DNA of 30,872 bases from Rhodanobacter sp. UBA5168 (GTDB lineage: Bacteria; Pseudomonadota; Gammaproteobacteria; Xanthomonadales; Rhodanobacteraceae). Each line of letters starts with the position of its first letter. The stretch's first letter is position 1. Of this stretch, positions 7,272 to 14,655 are shown piece after piece. Location of the stretch: positions 1 through 30,872 of the forward strand of contig DHXA01000015.1 of assembly GCA_002413455.1 (NCBI GenBank), written 5' to 3'. The translations under genes were made by a program, and so were the position numbers. Under the pieces are notes generated by a model. The model was not told the origin of the DNA and searched no databases. It saw nothing but the letters and a program-made list of their open reading frames with translations.

Positions 7272-8048
7272 TCACTTGCCGGCGGGCTGATAAGTCAGAT
7301 CCGGGCTGTAGCTGTCCACGTGTGACGACACCTCCTGGATGGCGTTATTGAGTGACTTGCGCAACGCAGCGGCATCCTGCTTGCCATAAGCATTTTCAAC
7401 CATCTTCCATAACGGCGGATTGGCATCCTCACCGAAGTCCGCCCAGCTCTTGGCATAGCTCGCCACAATGAAATCTGGCGCGCCTTGACCTCCATCCATG
7501 ACCTTCAAAACCATGAAATGCTGGGACCACTTGGATTTCCCGGCGGCCACGACGATTTTCTTGGCCACATCCGTGAATGCCTCAGACGCGTCGTGACCTG
7601 GTTTGACCGTGAAGTAGGTGACTTCCGTGAGTGCCGACGTCATCGGCATGCCGCCAGGCATATAGGTGAGTTCAGGCGTGCGCACAAGAAACGCGCTGGT
7701 CTCGCTTTTCAGATGCGGGTTCACCGCCGTCCGCCACGTTTGATCGCACGCCTTGCCCGCCGTATGCATCGCATCGAAGCTTGCCCACGTTGATGGCTCC
7801 GAAATGTACGAGTACTGATACGTATCCCCGGTTTCATGCAACAACGCAGTCCACTTGTATTTGTAGCCATGCTGGCTCATGCACTGGTTGTAGTTTTTGA
7901 TTCCGGCCTCGTAGGCTTGCTGATCCGCAGGTGCCACGGTATCGGTGTAATCCCGGATGACATCCGTCTTGCCCATTTCTGCTGCGTGGACGCCGGTGAT
8001 GCATAACAGTGCAACCATCGACATCATCCAGGGTTTCATGCTTTTCAT
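7272..8048 (-). CDS. Secreted/periplasmic protein of unknown function
   Basis: A 258-aa exported protein with a signal peptide (MKSMKPWMMSMVALLCITGV, cleavage near HAA-EM). No family was recognised. The mature part has an alpha/beta character with two similar halves, each a stretch such as YKWTALLHETGDTYQYSYIS or EVTYFTVKPGHDASEAF followed by a helix. This resembles the dimeric alpha/beta-barrel (NIPSNAP/ABM-like) pattern, but weakly. Two Cys (NQCMSQ, KACDQTW) could form a disulfide. The ATG at 8048 has GGGAGG at proper spacing; a second ATG nine bases later is possible. Its codons are visibly less GC-biased than its neighbours', and the upstream region is AT-rich, hinting at more recent acquisition or unusual expression. 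A good terminator follows at 7223-7254, so it is probably a single-gene unit. Confidence 0.82.
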   Translation of the reverse strand: MKSMKPWMMSMVALLCITGVHAAEMGKTDVIRDYTDTVAPADQQAYEAGIKNYNQCMSQHGYKYKWTALLHETGDTYQYSYISEPSTWASFDAMHTAGKACDQTWRTAVNPHLKSETSAFLVRTPELTYMPGGMPMTSALTEVTYFTVKPGHDASEAFTDVAKKIVVAAGKSKWSQHFMVLKVMDGGQGAPDFIVASYAKSWADFGEDANPPLWKMVENAYGKQDAAALRKSLNNAIQEVSSHVDSYSPDLTYQPAGK

Positions 8049-8437
8049 AAAAGCCTCCCTCAGAGCTTGCGCTCTACAGTTCATGGATTGTGCTGTCTCC
8101 TCTCTTCGCAAAAGCGCGAAGGTTGAGAAGTATGCGCGCATACAAAAAAGCGTATGACAGGCATATGCAATATATTGATTACATTAAATAATACTCTAGG
8201 AATGCACTTATCACTCTTGAGTGGGACGCTTGCTTGAATGCGGACCAGATCCCGTTGCCACCAGGAAATCACGTGAACTGGCGTGGGATGCATACTCAGA
8301 GGCTGGATCGTGACTGCGATGACACAGGCACATTTCCAGCGGGGTGAAGTCCCGAATGCCATCGCCGCCAGCGAATGATTGCGGACGCCCGCGCTACAAT
8401 CATTACCCGCAATTCCGCCCGCTCCTCCACTCCCTGT
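8049..8437. promoter_or_regulatory. 389-bp divergent intergenic region with AT-rich core and small palindromes
   Basis: This gap separates the minus-strand secreted-protein gene from the plus-strand DUF2058 gene, so it should hold promoters for both. Seen directly: a hairpin CTTCGC/GCGAAG at 8104-8121, a perfect 14-bp palindrome GTATGCGCGCATAC at 8130-8143, a palindrome GCATATGC at 8161-8168, and an AT-rich run at about 8169-8201, all on the secreted-gene side. They could be operator or leader structures. I cannot place a convincing -35/-10 pair. The reading frame that extends the secreted-protein gene upstream through this region lacks a plausible start and is not used. Confidence 0.45.
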
Positions 8438-8977
8438 ATGCGCAATCCCCTACAAGAACAACTACTCAAGGCCGGTCTGGTCAACAAGGCCAAAGCTGCC
8501 CAGGTGGTGCGCGAGCAGGCTAAGAAACACAAGGGCAAAGGGCCGGCGGCGCCGAGTGCCGAGCAGGTGGAGTCGCAGCGCTTGCAAATCGAGAAGGCCG
8601 AGCGGGATCGGACGTTGGCAGCCGCACGCAATGCCCAGATGCGAGCAAACGAGCAACACGCGCAGGTTCGCCAGATCGTCGAGGCGCATAAGGTGAAGCG
8701 CGAGGGCGAGATTGCCTATCGCTTCACCGACGGTGACAGGATCAGGGATGTGCTGGTAAACGAGGCGCTGCGTGCGCAATTGGCCAGCGGCACGCTGGTG
8801 ATCGTGCGTCACGGCGACGGTTACGAATTGCTGCCGCGGGTCGCTGCGGACAAGGTCTACGAGCGTGATGCGGCGACGATCGTGCTCGATCACGGTCGCG
8901 CTGAATCAGGCAGCGGCGATGGCGCAGGCGACGAGTACTACAGGCAGTTTCAGGTGCCGGACGACCTGATCTGGTAG
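8438..8977 (+). CDS. DUF2058 family protein (YaiL-like)
   Basis: A 179-aa cytosolic protein of the DUF2058/YaiL family, described as nucleoprotein- or polynucleotide-associated but without a defined role. The N-terminus MRNPLQEQLLKAGLVNKAKA is the family signature. A long charged helical or coiled-coil segment covers about residues 20-100, then YRFTDGDRIRDVLVNEALRAQLASGTL and a short beta-rich domain end in YYRQFQVPDDLIW, the family-typical terminus. The ATG at 8438 is chosen to match that signature; an in-frame ATG at 8375 would add 21 residues that do not look like the family. The convergent VOC gene ends seven bases beyond it. Confidence 0.88.
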   Translation: MRNPLQEQLLKAGLVNKAKAAQVVREQAKKHKGKGPAAPSAEQVESQRLQIEKAERDRTLAAARNAQMRANEQHAQVRQIVEAHKVKREGEIAYRFTDGDRIRDVLVNEALRAQLASGTLVIVRHGDGYELLPRVAADKVYERDAATIVLDHGRAESGSGDGAGDEYYRQFQVPDDLIW

Positions 8978-8984
8978 CTCGTCG

Positions 8985-9377
8985 TCAGCACTTCAGTTCC
9001 AGCAGATCCCAGCCGTTGCCGTACAGATCCTCGAACACCGCCACCGTGCCGTAGATCTCGTGCCGCGGCTCCTCGCGGAAGTGCACGCCTTCGGCACGCA
9101 TGCGCTGCCAGTCGCGCTGGAAATTGTCGGTGTGGAGCAGCAGGAACACGCGCCCACCGGCCTGGTTGCCGATGCGCGAGACCTGTTCGTCCCCTTTGGC
9201 CTGCGCCAGCAGCAACCGGGTTTCGCGGGAACCGGGGGGTGCCAGCAGCACCCAGCGCTTGCCGCCACCCATGTCGGTGTCTTCGATCAATTCGAAACCG
9301 AGCGCGCGGGTGTACCAGGCAATCGCCTCGTCATAGTCCGCCACCAGCAGCGCCAGCGCGCCGAGATGCTGTTTCAT
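8985..9377 (-). CDS. VOC-superfamily protein
   Basis: A 130-aa vicinal-oxygen-chelate fold protein. It opens with LGALALLVADYDEAIAWYTRALGFELIEDTDMGGGKRW, the usual first module with Tyr/Trp-containing helix, and ends with FEDLYGNGWDLLELK, the D-x-x-GN-xWDLLE block of metal-binding VOC enzymes. Potential metal ligands are H4 and the Glu in the C-terminal DLLE; the substrate is unknown. Its ATG overlaps the TGA of the upstream MmcQ/YjbR-like gene as ATGA, so the two are almost certainly translated from one message. Confidence 0.88.
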   Translation of the reverse strand: MKQHLGALALLVADYDEAIAWYTRALGFELIEDTDMGGGKRWVLLAPPGSRETRLLLAQAKGDEQVSRIGNQAGGRVFLLLHTDNFQRDWQRMRAEGVHFREEPRHEIYGTVAVFEDLYGNGWDLLELKC

Positions 9378-9775
9378 TTTTCATCTGCCTTGAGTGTCGG
9401 CAGCGCACCCAGCTCTGCCTGAAGTTTCTTGGTCAATTTCGCGCGCACCAGCACATAGGCATCGAGAACGAACGCCGCCAGCTCGGCGGTGGCGAAGCGC
9501 TGCGGCTCGGTGATCGATATCCAGTGTGCGCGTGCAAGGTACGGCGCCGGAATGATGCCGGGCTGGTCGGTGAGTTCGAGGAAGCGGTCGTCCGCCACCT
9601 TGAATGAGAGTCGGCCGCCTTCACTGTCGTCCGACGGCATCACGGCGAACATCTTGCCGCCGACGCTGAGTACCATGTCGATACCCCATTTGGTGTCGCG
9701 CGTGACGCCGGGCCAATGGCGGCAGAGCGCGTCCAGTTGGGCGGCGGTGAGGCCGCTGGCCTGTTTGCGGGCCAT
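9374..9775 (-). CDS. MmcQ/YjbR-family protein
   Basis: A 133-aa protein of the MmcQ/YjbR family, small proteins with a CyaY-like double-wing fold and suspected but unproved DNA binding. Family features seen are LDALCRHWPGVTRDTKWGIDMVLSVGGKMFAVM, SFKVADDRFLELTDQPGIIPAPYLARAHW, and a helical end VLVRAKLTKKLQAEL. The ATG at 9775 is supported by GGAG six bases upstream; an ATG at 9787 would add four residues. It overlaps the downstream VOC gene by 4 bases. A longer in-frame extension runs far upstream without a plausible start and is antisense to the GNAT region. Confidence 0.87.
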   Translation of the reverse strand: MARKQASGLTAAQLDALCRHWPGVTRDTKWGIDMVLSVGGKMFAVMPSDDSEGGRLSFKVADDRFLELTDQPGIIPAPYLARAHWISITEPQRFATAELAAFVLDAYVLVRAKLTKKLQAELGALPTLKADEK

Positions 9776-9959
9776 GCCGTGCTCCATGGAAATCCAGCGC
9801 GCATTGTGCGATGTGCCATCACGGCTGTCTTTCGATTTAGTGGTTTCCCGTGCTGCAACATGGCCCACACCGGTGCGATTCCAAGTGTGGCAGGTCATCC
9901 ACCGCGTCATTGCAAATTCATGTTGCGTTGCACACAATACGCGAAAGTATGGAACTGCC

Positions 9960-10565
9960 ATGATCCCTACCATCGACTTCTCCGCCCCCTCCCGATTCGC
10001 TCCGTTGCCGCCGCGCAGCAGCGAGCGTTTCGCTCGTCCGTGCGTGGCACCCTCGGCAGATGGCGAACAGGTGCGTACGCAGGACGGTCGCGAGCTGGTG
10101 CTGCGCACGATCGAACCCGGTGACTTGGCGGCGATGCAGCGCTGCTTTACCCGCTTGTCGCCGGAAGACATTCGCCGCCGCTTCCTGCATGCGATGTCCG
10201 AACTACCCGCGCCGATGGCGCAGCGGTTGTGTTGCATCGATCCGGCGTTCGAAACCGCCTATGTACTCATGGACGAATCGGTACAGCCGGCCGAGATGCG
10301 TGGCGTGGGCCGGATCTACGTCGACGAAACCACCGACAGTGCCGAGTTCTCGGTACTGGTGGAACGGGACTGGAGCCGTCTCGGCCTGGGCGCGCTGCTG
10401 ATGCAGCGATTGGTGGACGACAGCCGTCGCCGGGGTCTCGCCGAGCTGTGGGGCTATGTGCTGCAGGAGAACCGGCCGATGCTGGATCTGTGCCGCGAGC
10501 TGGGCTTCACCCAGCGGATGGTCCCGGACGAACCAGGCACCGCGCTGATCACGCTGAAGCTCTGA
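9960..10565 (+). CDS. GNAT-family N-acetyltransferase, similar to the acetyltransferase domain of Pat/PatZ
   Basis: A 201-aa single-domain GNAT. After a low-complexity N-terminus of about 35 residues come GRELVLRTIEPGDLAAMQRCFTRLSPEDIRRRFLH, closely resembling the start of the GNAT domain fused to ADP-forming acyl-CoA synthetases in PatZ-type protein lysine acetyltransferases. Next are AEFSVLVERDWSRLGLGALLM, with the acetyl-CoA-binding R-x-x-GxGxxL motif, and ELWGYVLQENRPMLDLCRELGF, the family's C-terminal block. Here the synthetase domain is absent. It may acetylate protein lysines, but that is inferred from resemblance only. The ATG at 9960 has a modest GGAA site; the much longer in-frame extension upstream is antisense to the MmcQ gene. 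Confidence 0.87.
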   Translation: MIPTIDFSAPSRFAPLPPRSSERFARPCVAPSADGEQVRTQDGRELVLRTIEPGDLAAMQRCFTRLSPEDIRRRFLHAMSELPAPMAQRLCCIDPAFETAYVLMDESVQPAEMRGVGRIYVDETTDSAEFSVLVERDWSRLGLGALLMQRLVDDSRRRGLAELWGYVLQENRPMLDLCRELGFTQRMVPDEPGTALITLKL

Positions 10566-10585
10566 TCGCACCAGGCACGCACAAA

Positions 10586-10609
10586 ACAGCCCCGGCCTGC
10601 CGGGGCTGT
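10586..10609 (+). terminator. Perfect 10-bp GC-rich hairpin after the GNAT gene
   Basis: Arms ACAGCCCCGG and CCGGGGCTGT with a CCTG loop begin 20 bases past the GNAT stop and lie 64 bases before mfd. On the plus strand no T-run follows (TCGCG), so it is a weak or Rho-assisted terminator; on the minus strand the arm is followed by TTTT. Confidence 0.62.
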
Positions 10610-10673
10610 CGCGTTACACTTGCCCGCTTTCCCCGGCGCGGCTCGATGGCGGCGCCCTGAACACGCGTCCCCT

Positions 10674-13600
10674 ATGTCCAGCCTGATCAAGCATCCGCCC
10701 CTGCCGACCACCCCCAAGCAACGCCGCTACTGGACGCCACCCCATGGCTCCGCACGGGCATTGCTGATTGCCGAGGCGGCGCGCACGCACGCTGGCCTGC
10801 TGGTGGCGGTGACTCGCGACACCCAGCGCGCACATGCGCTGGAGGCGGAGCTGAAGATCTTTGCCGGCGGCCTGCCGGTGCTGCATTTCCCTGACTGGGA
10901 AACGCTGCCGTACGACGCGTTCAGCCCGCACCCGGAGATCGTTTCGCAACGCATCGCCACGCTGTATCAGCTCCCCGGCGTGAAGCGTGGCGTGCTGGTG
11001 GTGCCGGTGGCCACGTTGATGCAGCGGATCGCCCCGCGTGCGCATATCACCGGCTCCGGGCTGGTGCTGGCCCGGCGCCAGAAGCTCGATCTTCATGCCG
11101 AACAGCGCCGACTGGAGGCATCGGGCTATCGCAACGTACCGCAGGTAGCCGAGCCGGGCGATTTTGCGGTTCGCGGCGCGCTGCTCGACATCTTCCCCAT
11201 GGGCACGGCCGAGCCATATCGCATCGAGCTTTTCGACGACGAGGTGGAATCGATCCGCAGCTTCGATCCGGAAACCCAGCGCTCGCAGCAGCAGGTGGAG
11301 AAGATCGAATTGCTGCCCGCGCGCGAGTTCCCGTTGACCGAGGAAGCAGCGAAGGACTTCCGCGGCAACCTGCGTGAACGTTTCCCCATCGACGTCCGAC
11401 GCTGCCCGCTGTACCAGGACATGAAGGAAGGCGTGACACCCGGCGGCATCGAGTACTACCTGCCGCTGTTCTTCAAACAGACGGCCACGCTGTTCGACTA
11501 CCTCGCTGACGACGCGCTGTTCGTGCTCGGCGAAGGTACCGGCGACGCCGCCGACCAGTTCTGGACGCAGACCGCCGAACGCTACGACCAGCGTGCGCAC
11601 GATATCGAACGCCCGGTGCTGCCACCGGCCGAGCTCTACCTGCCCCCGGAGCAGTTGCGCGAGCAGCTCAACAAGCGGCTGCGCGTGGAAGTGGTCGACG
11701 CCGGCCACGAACATGCGGTCGCCGCGGGCACACAGCCGGCACCGGAGTTGCCGCTCAACCGCAAGGGCGAGGAGCCGGGTACGTCGCTGCGGCATTTCCT
11801 GTCCAGCTATCGGGGGCGGGTGCTGATCACCGCCGATTCGGCGGGCCGACGCGAGGCGCTGATCGAAACGCTGGCCGCGGCGGGACTGAAGCCGCAAAAC
11901 GTGGAGAGCTGGCAGGCGTTCCTGCAGCCCAAACCTCCTCTGGGAGCGGCTTCAGCCGCGACCGGCATCGACAAGAGCGTCGCGGCTGAAGCCGCTCCCA
12001 CAATCGCTTCGACAGAAGAACCTCGCTTCGCCATCACCATCGCCGGACTGGAACAGGGTTTCGCACTCACCAAACCCGCGCTCACGGTGCTCACCGAGCG
12101 CGAGCTCTATGGCGAGCGCGTGCGCAGCGAGCGCGACCGCAAGCGACGCCGCGGTACCGCGCGCGATCCGGAAAGCATCATCCGCGACCTTACCGAGCTC
12201 ACCCTCGGCGCGCCGATCGTGCATGTCGATCATGGGGTGGGCCGTTACCAGGGCCTGATTTCGATGGATGTGGGCGGTATGGATGGCGAGTTCCTCACCA
12301 TCGAATACGCCAAGGGCGACAAGCTCTATGTGCCGGTGTCGCAGCTGGGCCTGGTCAGCCGCTACAGCGGCACCGCGCCAGAGCTCGCACCGCTGCACTC
12401 GCTCGGTGGCGACGCGTGGGAACGCGCACGCAGGAAGGCCGCCGAGAAGGTGCGCGACGTCGCCGCGGAGCTGCTGGCGATCTACGCGCAGCGCGAGGCG
12501 CGCGGCGGCGAATCGATGCCGATCGATCGTCAGCTGGTGGAGGAATTCGGCAGCACGTTTCCGTTCGAGGAAACTCCCGACCAGGAAACCGCGATCGAGG
12601 CCGTGCTTGGCGATCTGGCCGCACCGCGCGCGATGGACCGGGTGATCTGCGGCGATGTCGGCTTCGGCAAGACCGAGGTGGCGTTGCGCGCTGCGTTTGC
12701 CACCGCTACGGCCGGCAAGCAGGTCGCCGTGCTGGTGCCGACCACCCTGCTCGCGCAGCAGCATTACCGCAATTTCGCCGATCGCTTCGCCGACTGGCCG
12801 GTGCGCGTGGACGTGTTGTCGCGTTTCAAATCCACGAAGGAAGTGAACGAGGCGCTGAAGCGCCTGGCCGACGGCCAGATCGACGTGATCGTGGGTACCC
12901 ACAAGCTGCTGCAGCCGGATATCAGGTTCAAGAATCTCGGCCTGGTGATCGTCGACGAGGAGCAGCGTTTCGGTGTGCGCCAGAAGGAGCAGCTGAAGAA
13001 GCTGCGCGCCGAGGTCGACCTGCTGACGATGACCGCCACGCCGATCCCGCGCACGCTGAACATGGCGATGGCCGGCTTGCGCGATCTCTCGCTGATCGCG
13101 ACGCCGCCGGCGCATCGCTCGGCCGTGCGCACCTTCATTTCGGTATGGGACCCGGCGACGATCCGCGAGGCGCTGCAACGCGAGTTGTCGCGCGGCGGAC
13201 AGGTGTACTTCCTGCACAACGAAGTGCAGAGCATCGAACGCACCGTGCGCGAACTGGAGGAACTGGTGCCCGAGGCGCGCATCCGCATCGCCCACGGACA
13301 GATGCCGGAACGCGAGCTGGAAGGCGTGATGGCGGATTTCCATCGCCAGCGCTTCAACGTGCTGGTGTGCACCACGATCATCGAAACCGGCATCGACATA
13401 CCTTCGGCCAATACCATCATCATCAACCGCGCCGACCGCTTCGGCCTGGCGCAATTGCACCAGCTGCGCGGCCGCGTCGGCCGCTCCCATCACCGTGCCT
13501 ACGCGTATCTCGTCGTGCCTGATCGCAAGTCGATCACCGCCGATGCGCAGAAGCGCCTGGAAGCGCTGGCTTCGCTGGAAGAACTCGGTGCCGGTTTCAC

Positions 13601-14216
13601 GCTGGCCACCCACGATCTGGAGATCCGCGGCGCCGGCGAGCTGCTCGGTGACGAACAATCCGGCCAGATCCAGGAGATCGGTTTCGGCCTGTATACCGAG
13701 CTGCTGGATCGCGCCGTGCGTGCGCTGAAGTCCGGCAAGATCCCGGACTTCGACCTCAGCAGCGAACACGAAACCGAAGTCGAACTGCACCTGCCCGCGC
13801 TGATCCCCGACGATTACCTCGGCGACGTGCACGCGCGCCTGACCTTGTACAAACGTATCGCCAGCGCACGCAGCGAGGACGACCTGCGCGACCTGCAAGT
13901 GGAGATGATCGATAGGTTTGGTCTGCTTCCGGACAGCACCAAGCAATTGTTCGCCGTGGCCGGACTGAAGCTGATGGCCACCCCGCTGGGCATCCGCAAG
14001 CTCGACTTCGGTGCCACCGGCGGGCGCATCGTGTTTCGCGAAAAGCCGGAAGTCGATCCCATGGCGATCATCAAACTGATCCAGCAGTTGCCGCGCGTGT
14101 ACAAACTGGACGGCCAGGACAAACTGAAGATCACATTGGATCTCCCCGGCGCCACCGAACGCATCCGCAGCGCGCAGGAAATACTGATTCTGCTGGGTGC
14201 GCGCCGGCCGGGCTGA
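10674..14216 (+). CDS. mfd: Transcription-repair coupling factor Mfd
   Basis: A 1180-aa DNA translocase that recognises RNA polymerase stalled at lesions, pushes it off and recruits UvrA. Order of domains: UvrB-like N-terminal module (LPVLHFPDWETLPYDAFSPH; GDFAVRGALLDIFPMG), D3, the RNA-polymerase-interaction domain (IVHVDHGVGRYQGL ... YVPVSQLGLVSRY), the RecG-like motor (Walker A GDVGFGKT 660-667; DEEQ 761-764; TATPIPRTLNMAM; motif VI QLRGRVGRS) and the C-terminal D7 domain. The ATG at 10674 gives the family N-terminus; an in-frame extension of 54 bases upstream is not needed. It is slightly longer than E. coli Mfd (1148 aa). Part of the excess is a 60-bp palindromic repeat encoding residues 423-443 in D3 (see the repeat at 11941-12000). 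The frame is intact and all motor motifs are present, so it should be functional. Confidence 0.97.
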   Translation: MSSLIKHPPLPTTPKQRRYWTPPHGSARALLIAEAARTHAGLLVAVTRDTQRAHALEAELKIFAGGLPVLHFPDWETLPYDAFSPHPEIVSQRIATLYQLPGVKRGVLVVPVATLMQRIAPRAHITGSGLVLARRQKLDLHAEQRRLEASGYRNVPQVAEPGDFAVRGALLDIFPMGTAEPYRIELFDDEVESIRSFDPETQRSQQQVEKIELLPAREFPLTEEAAKDFRGNLRERFPIDVRRCPLYQDMKEGVTPGGIEYYLPLFFKQTATLFDYLADDALFVLGEGTGDAADQFWTQTAERYDQRAHDIERPVLPPAELYLPPEQLREQLNKRLRVEVVDAGHEHAVAAGTQPAPELPLNRKGEEPGTSLRHFLSSYRGRVLITADSAGRREALIETLAAAGLKPQNVESWQAFLQPKPPLGAASAATGIDKSVAAEAAPTIASTEEPRFAITIAGLEQGFALTKPALTVLTERELYGERVRSERDRKRRRGTARDPESIIRDLTELTLGAPIVHVDHGVGRYQGLISMDVGGMDGEFLTIEYAKGDKLYVPVSQLGLVSRYSGTAPELAPLHSLGGDAWERARRKAAEKVRDVAAELLAIYAQREARGGESMPIDRQLVEEFGSTFPFEETPDQETAIEAVLGDLAAPRAMDRVICGDVGFGKTEVALRAAFATATAGKQVAVLVPTTLLAQQHYRNFADRFADWPVRVDVLSRFKSTKEVNEALKRLADGQIDVIVGTHKLLQPDIRFKNLGLVIVDEEQRFGVRQKEQLKKLRAEVDLLTMTATPIPRTLNMAMAGLRDLSLIATPPAHRSAVRTFISVWDPATIREALQRELSRGGQVYFLHNEVQSIERTVRELEELVPEARIRIAHGQMPERELEGVMADFHRQRFNVLVCTTIIETGIDIPSANTIIINRADRFGLAQLHQLRGRVGRSHHRAYAYLVVPDRKSITADAQKRLEALASLEELGAGFTLATHDLEIRGAGELLGDEQSGQIQEIGFGLYTELLDRAVRALKSGKIPDFDLSSEHETEVELHLPALIPDDYLGDVHARLTLYKRIASARSEDDLRDLQVEMIDRFGLLPDSTKQLFAVAGLKLMATPLGIRKLDFGATGGRIVFREKPEVDPMAIIKLIQQLPRVYKLDGQDKLKITLDLPGATERIRSAQEILILLGARRPG
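11941..12000. repeat. REP-like palindromic element inside the mfd coding sequence
   Basis: A perfect 22-bp inverted repeat (11941-11962 and 11979-12000; arm core GGAGCGGCTTCAGCCGCGAC) around a 16-base loop. Each arm is itself near-palindromic (GCGGCT-TC-AGCCGC). The right arm is identical over 23 bases, with the next base, to the right arm of the intergenic copy at 18783-18805. Its 60 bases equal 20 codons, so the mfd frame is kept; it reads LGAASAATGIDKSVAAEAAP plus part of the next codon. Flanking residues (PKPP before, TIASTEEP after) are also low-complexity and may belong to the insertion. Confidence 0.92.
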
Positions 14217-14655
14217 CACCCGGCATGTTGCAGACCCGCTGGATGATTGCCGCGTCCGACCGCGCTGCGCGACTTGCGGGCCAGCGTGAGCGCCCTGGGA
14301 GGGCGACCTGGGCCGTGCGCATCGTACCGAAGTGACCCTCAGCGTCCGGATTGACTCATGCCGGCCCGACCAGTCGTGGCGCAATGAAGCTCCCGGCGGC
14401 GTCGCCGATCCGGCCGATGAGCGTCGTCATGTCCTGTACTACCCGAATTCGCACTGGCACGACCCATGCTTGACATGAATGCGGCCGATGATGCAGGTTC
14501 AACAATTACCCACCCCGGCGTGCCGCGTCGGCGGACAGTTGAATCGAGTGGTTGGCAAGCGCGGATAAACCCGTGGGCGCATACCAATGACCTGGCAAAT
14601 GCACGCAGATTTCATTGGCAACCTCGCAAGAGGATGACTGAACGGAGTGAGGCAA
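14217..14655. other. 439-bp region without an assignable gene
   Basis: Between the mfd stop and the diguanylate cyclase start no reading frame resembles a known protein. Plus-strand frames of 36 codons (from 14225) and about 47 codons (around 14334-14480, including HVLYYPNSHWHDP) are open but have no clear ribosome site; the latter could be a gene remnant. A small hairpin GCCCT/AGGGC lies near 14292-14304 and might contribute to mfd termination. The promoter of the cyclase gene should be in the right half; I could not place it. Confidence 0.4.

Noticed and set aside
11941..12000. Reading the mfd palindrome as a transcription terminator
   Set aside because: It lies in the middle of an essential-looking open frame, has no T-run, and the downstream motor domain is intact, so full read-through is required.
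11952..14384. Minus-strand open frame of 810 codons opposite mfd
   Set aside because: Antisense shadow of mfd caused by high GC codon bias; no recognisable domain, and mfd motifs are intact on the other strand.
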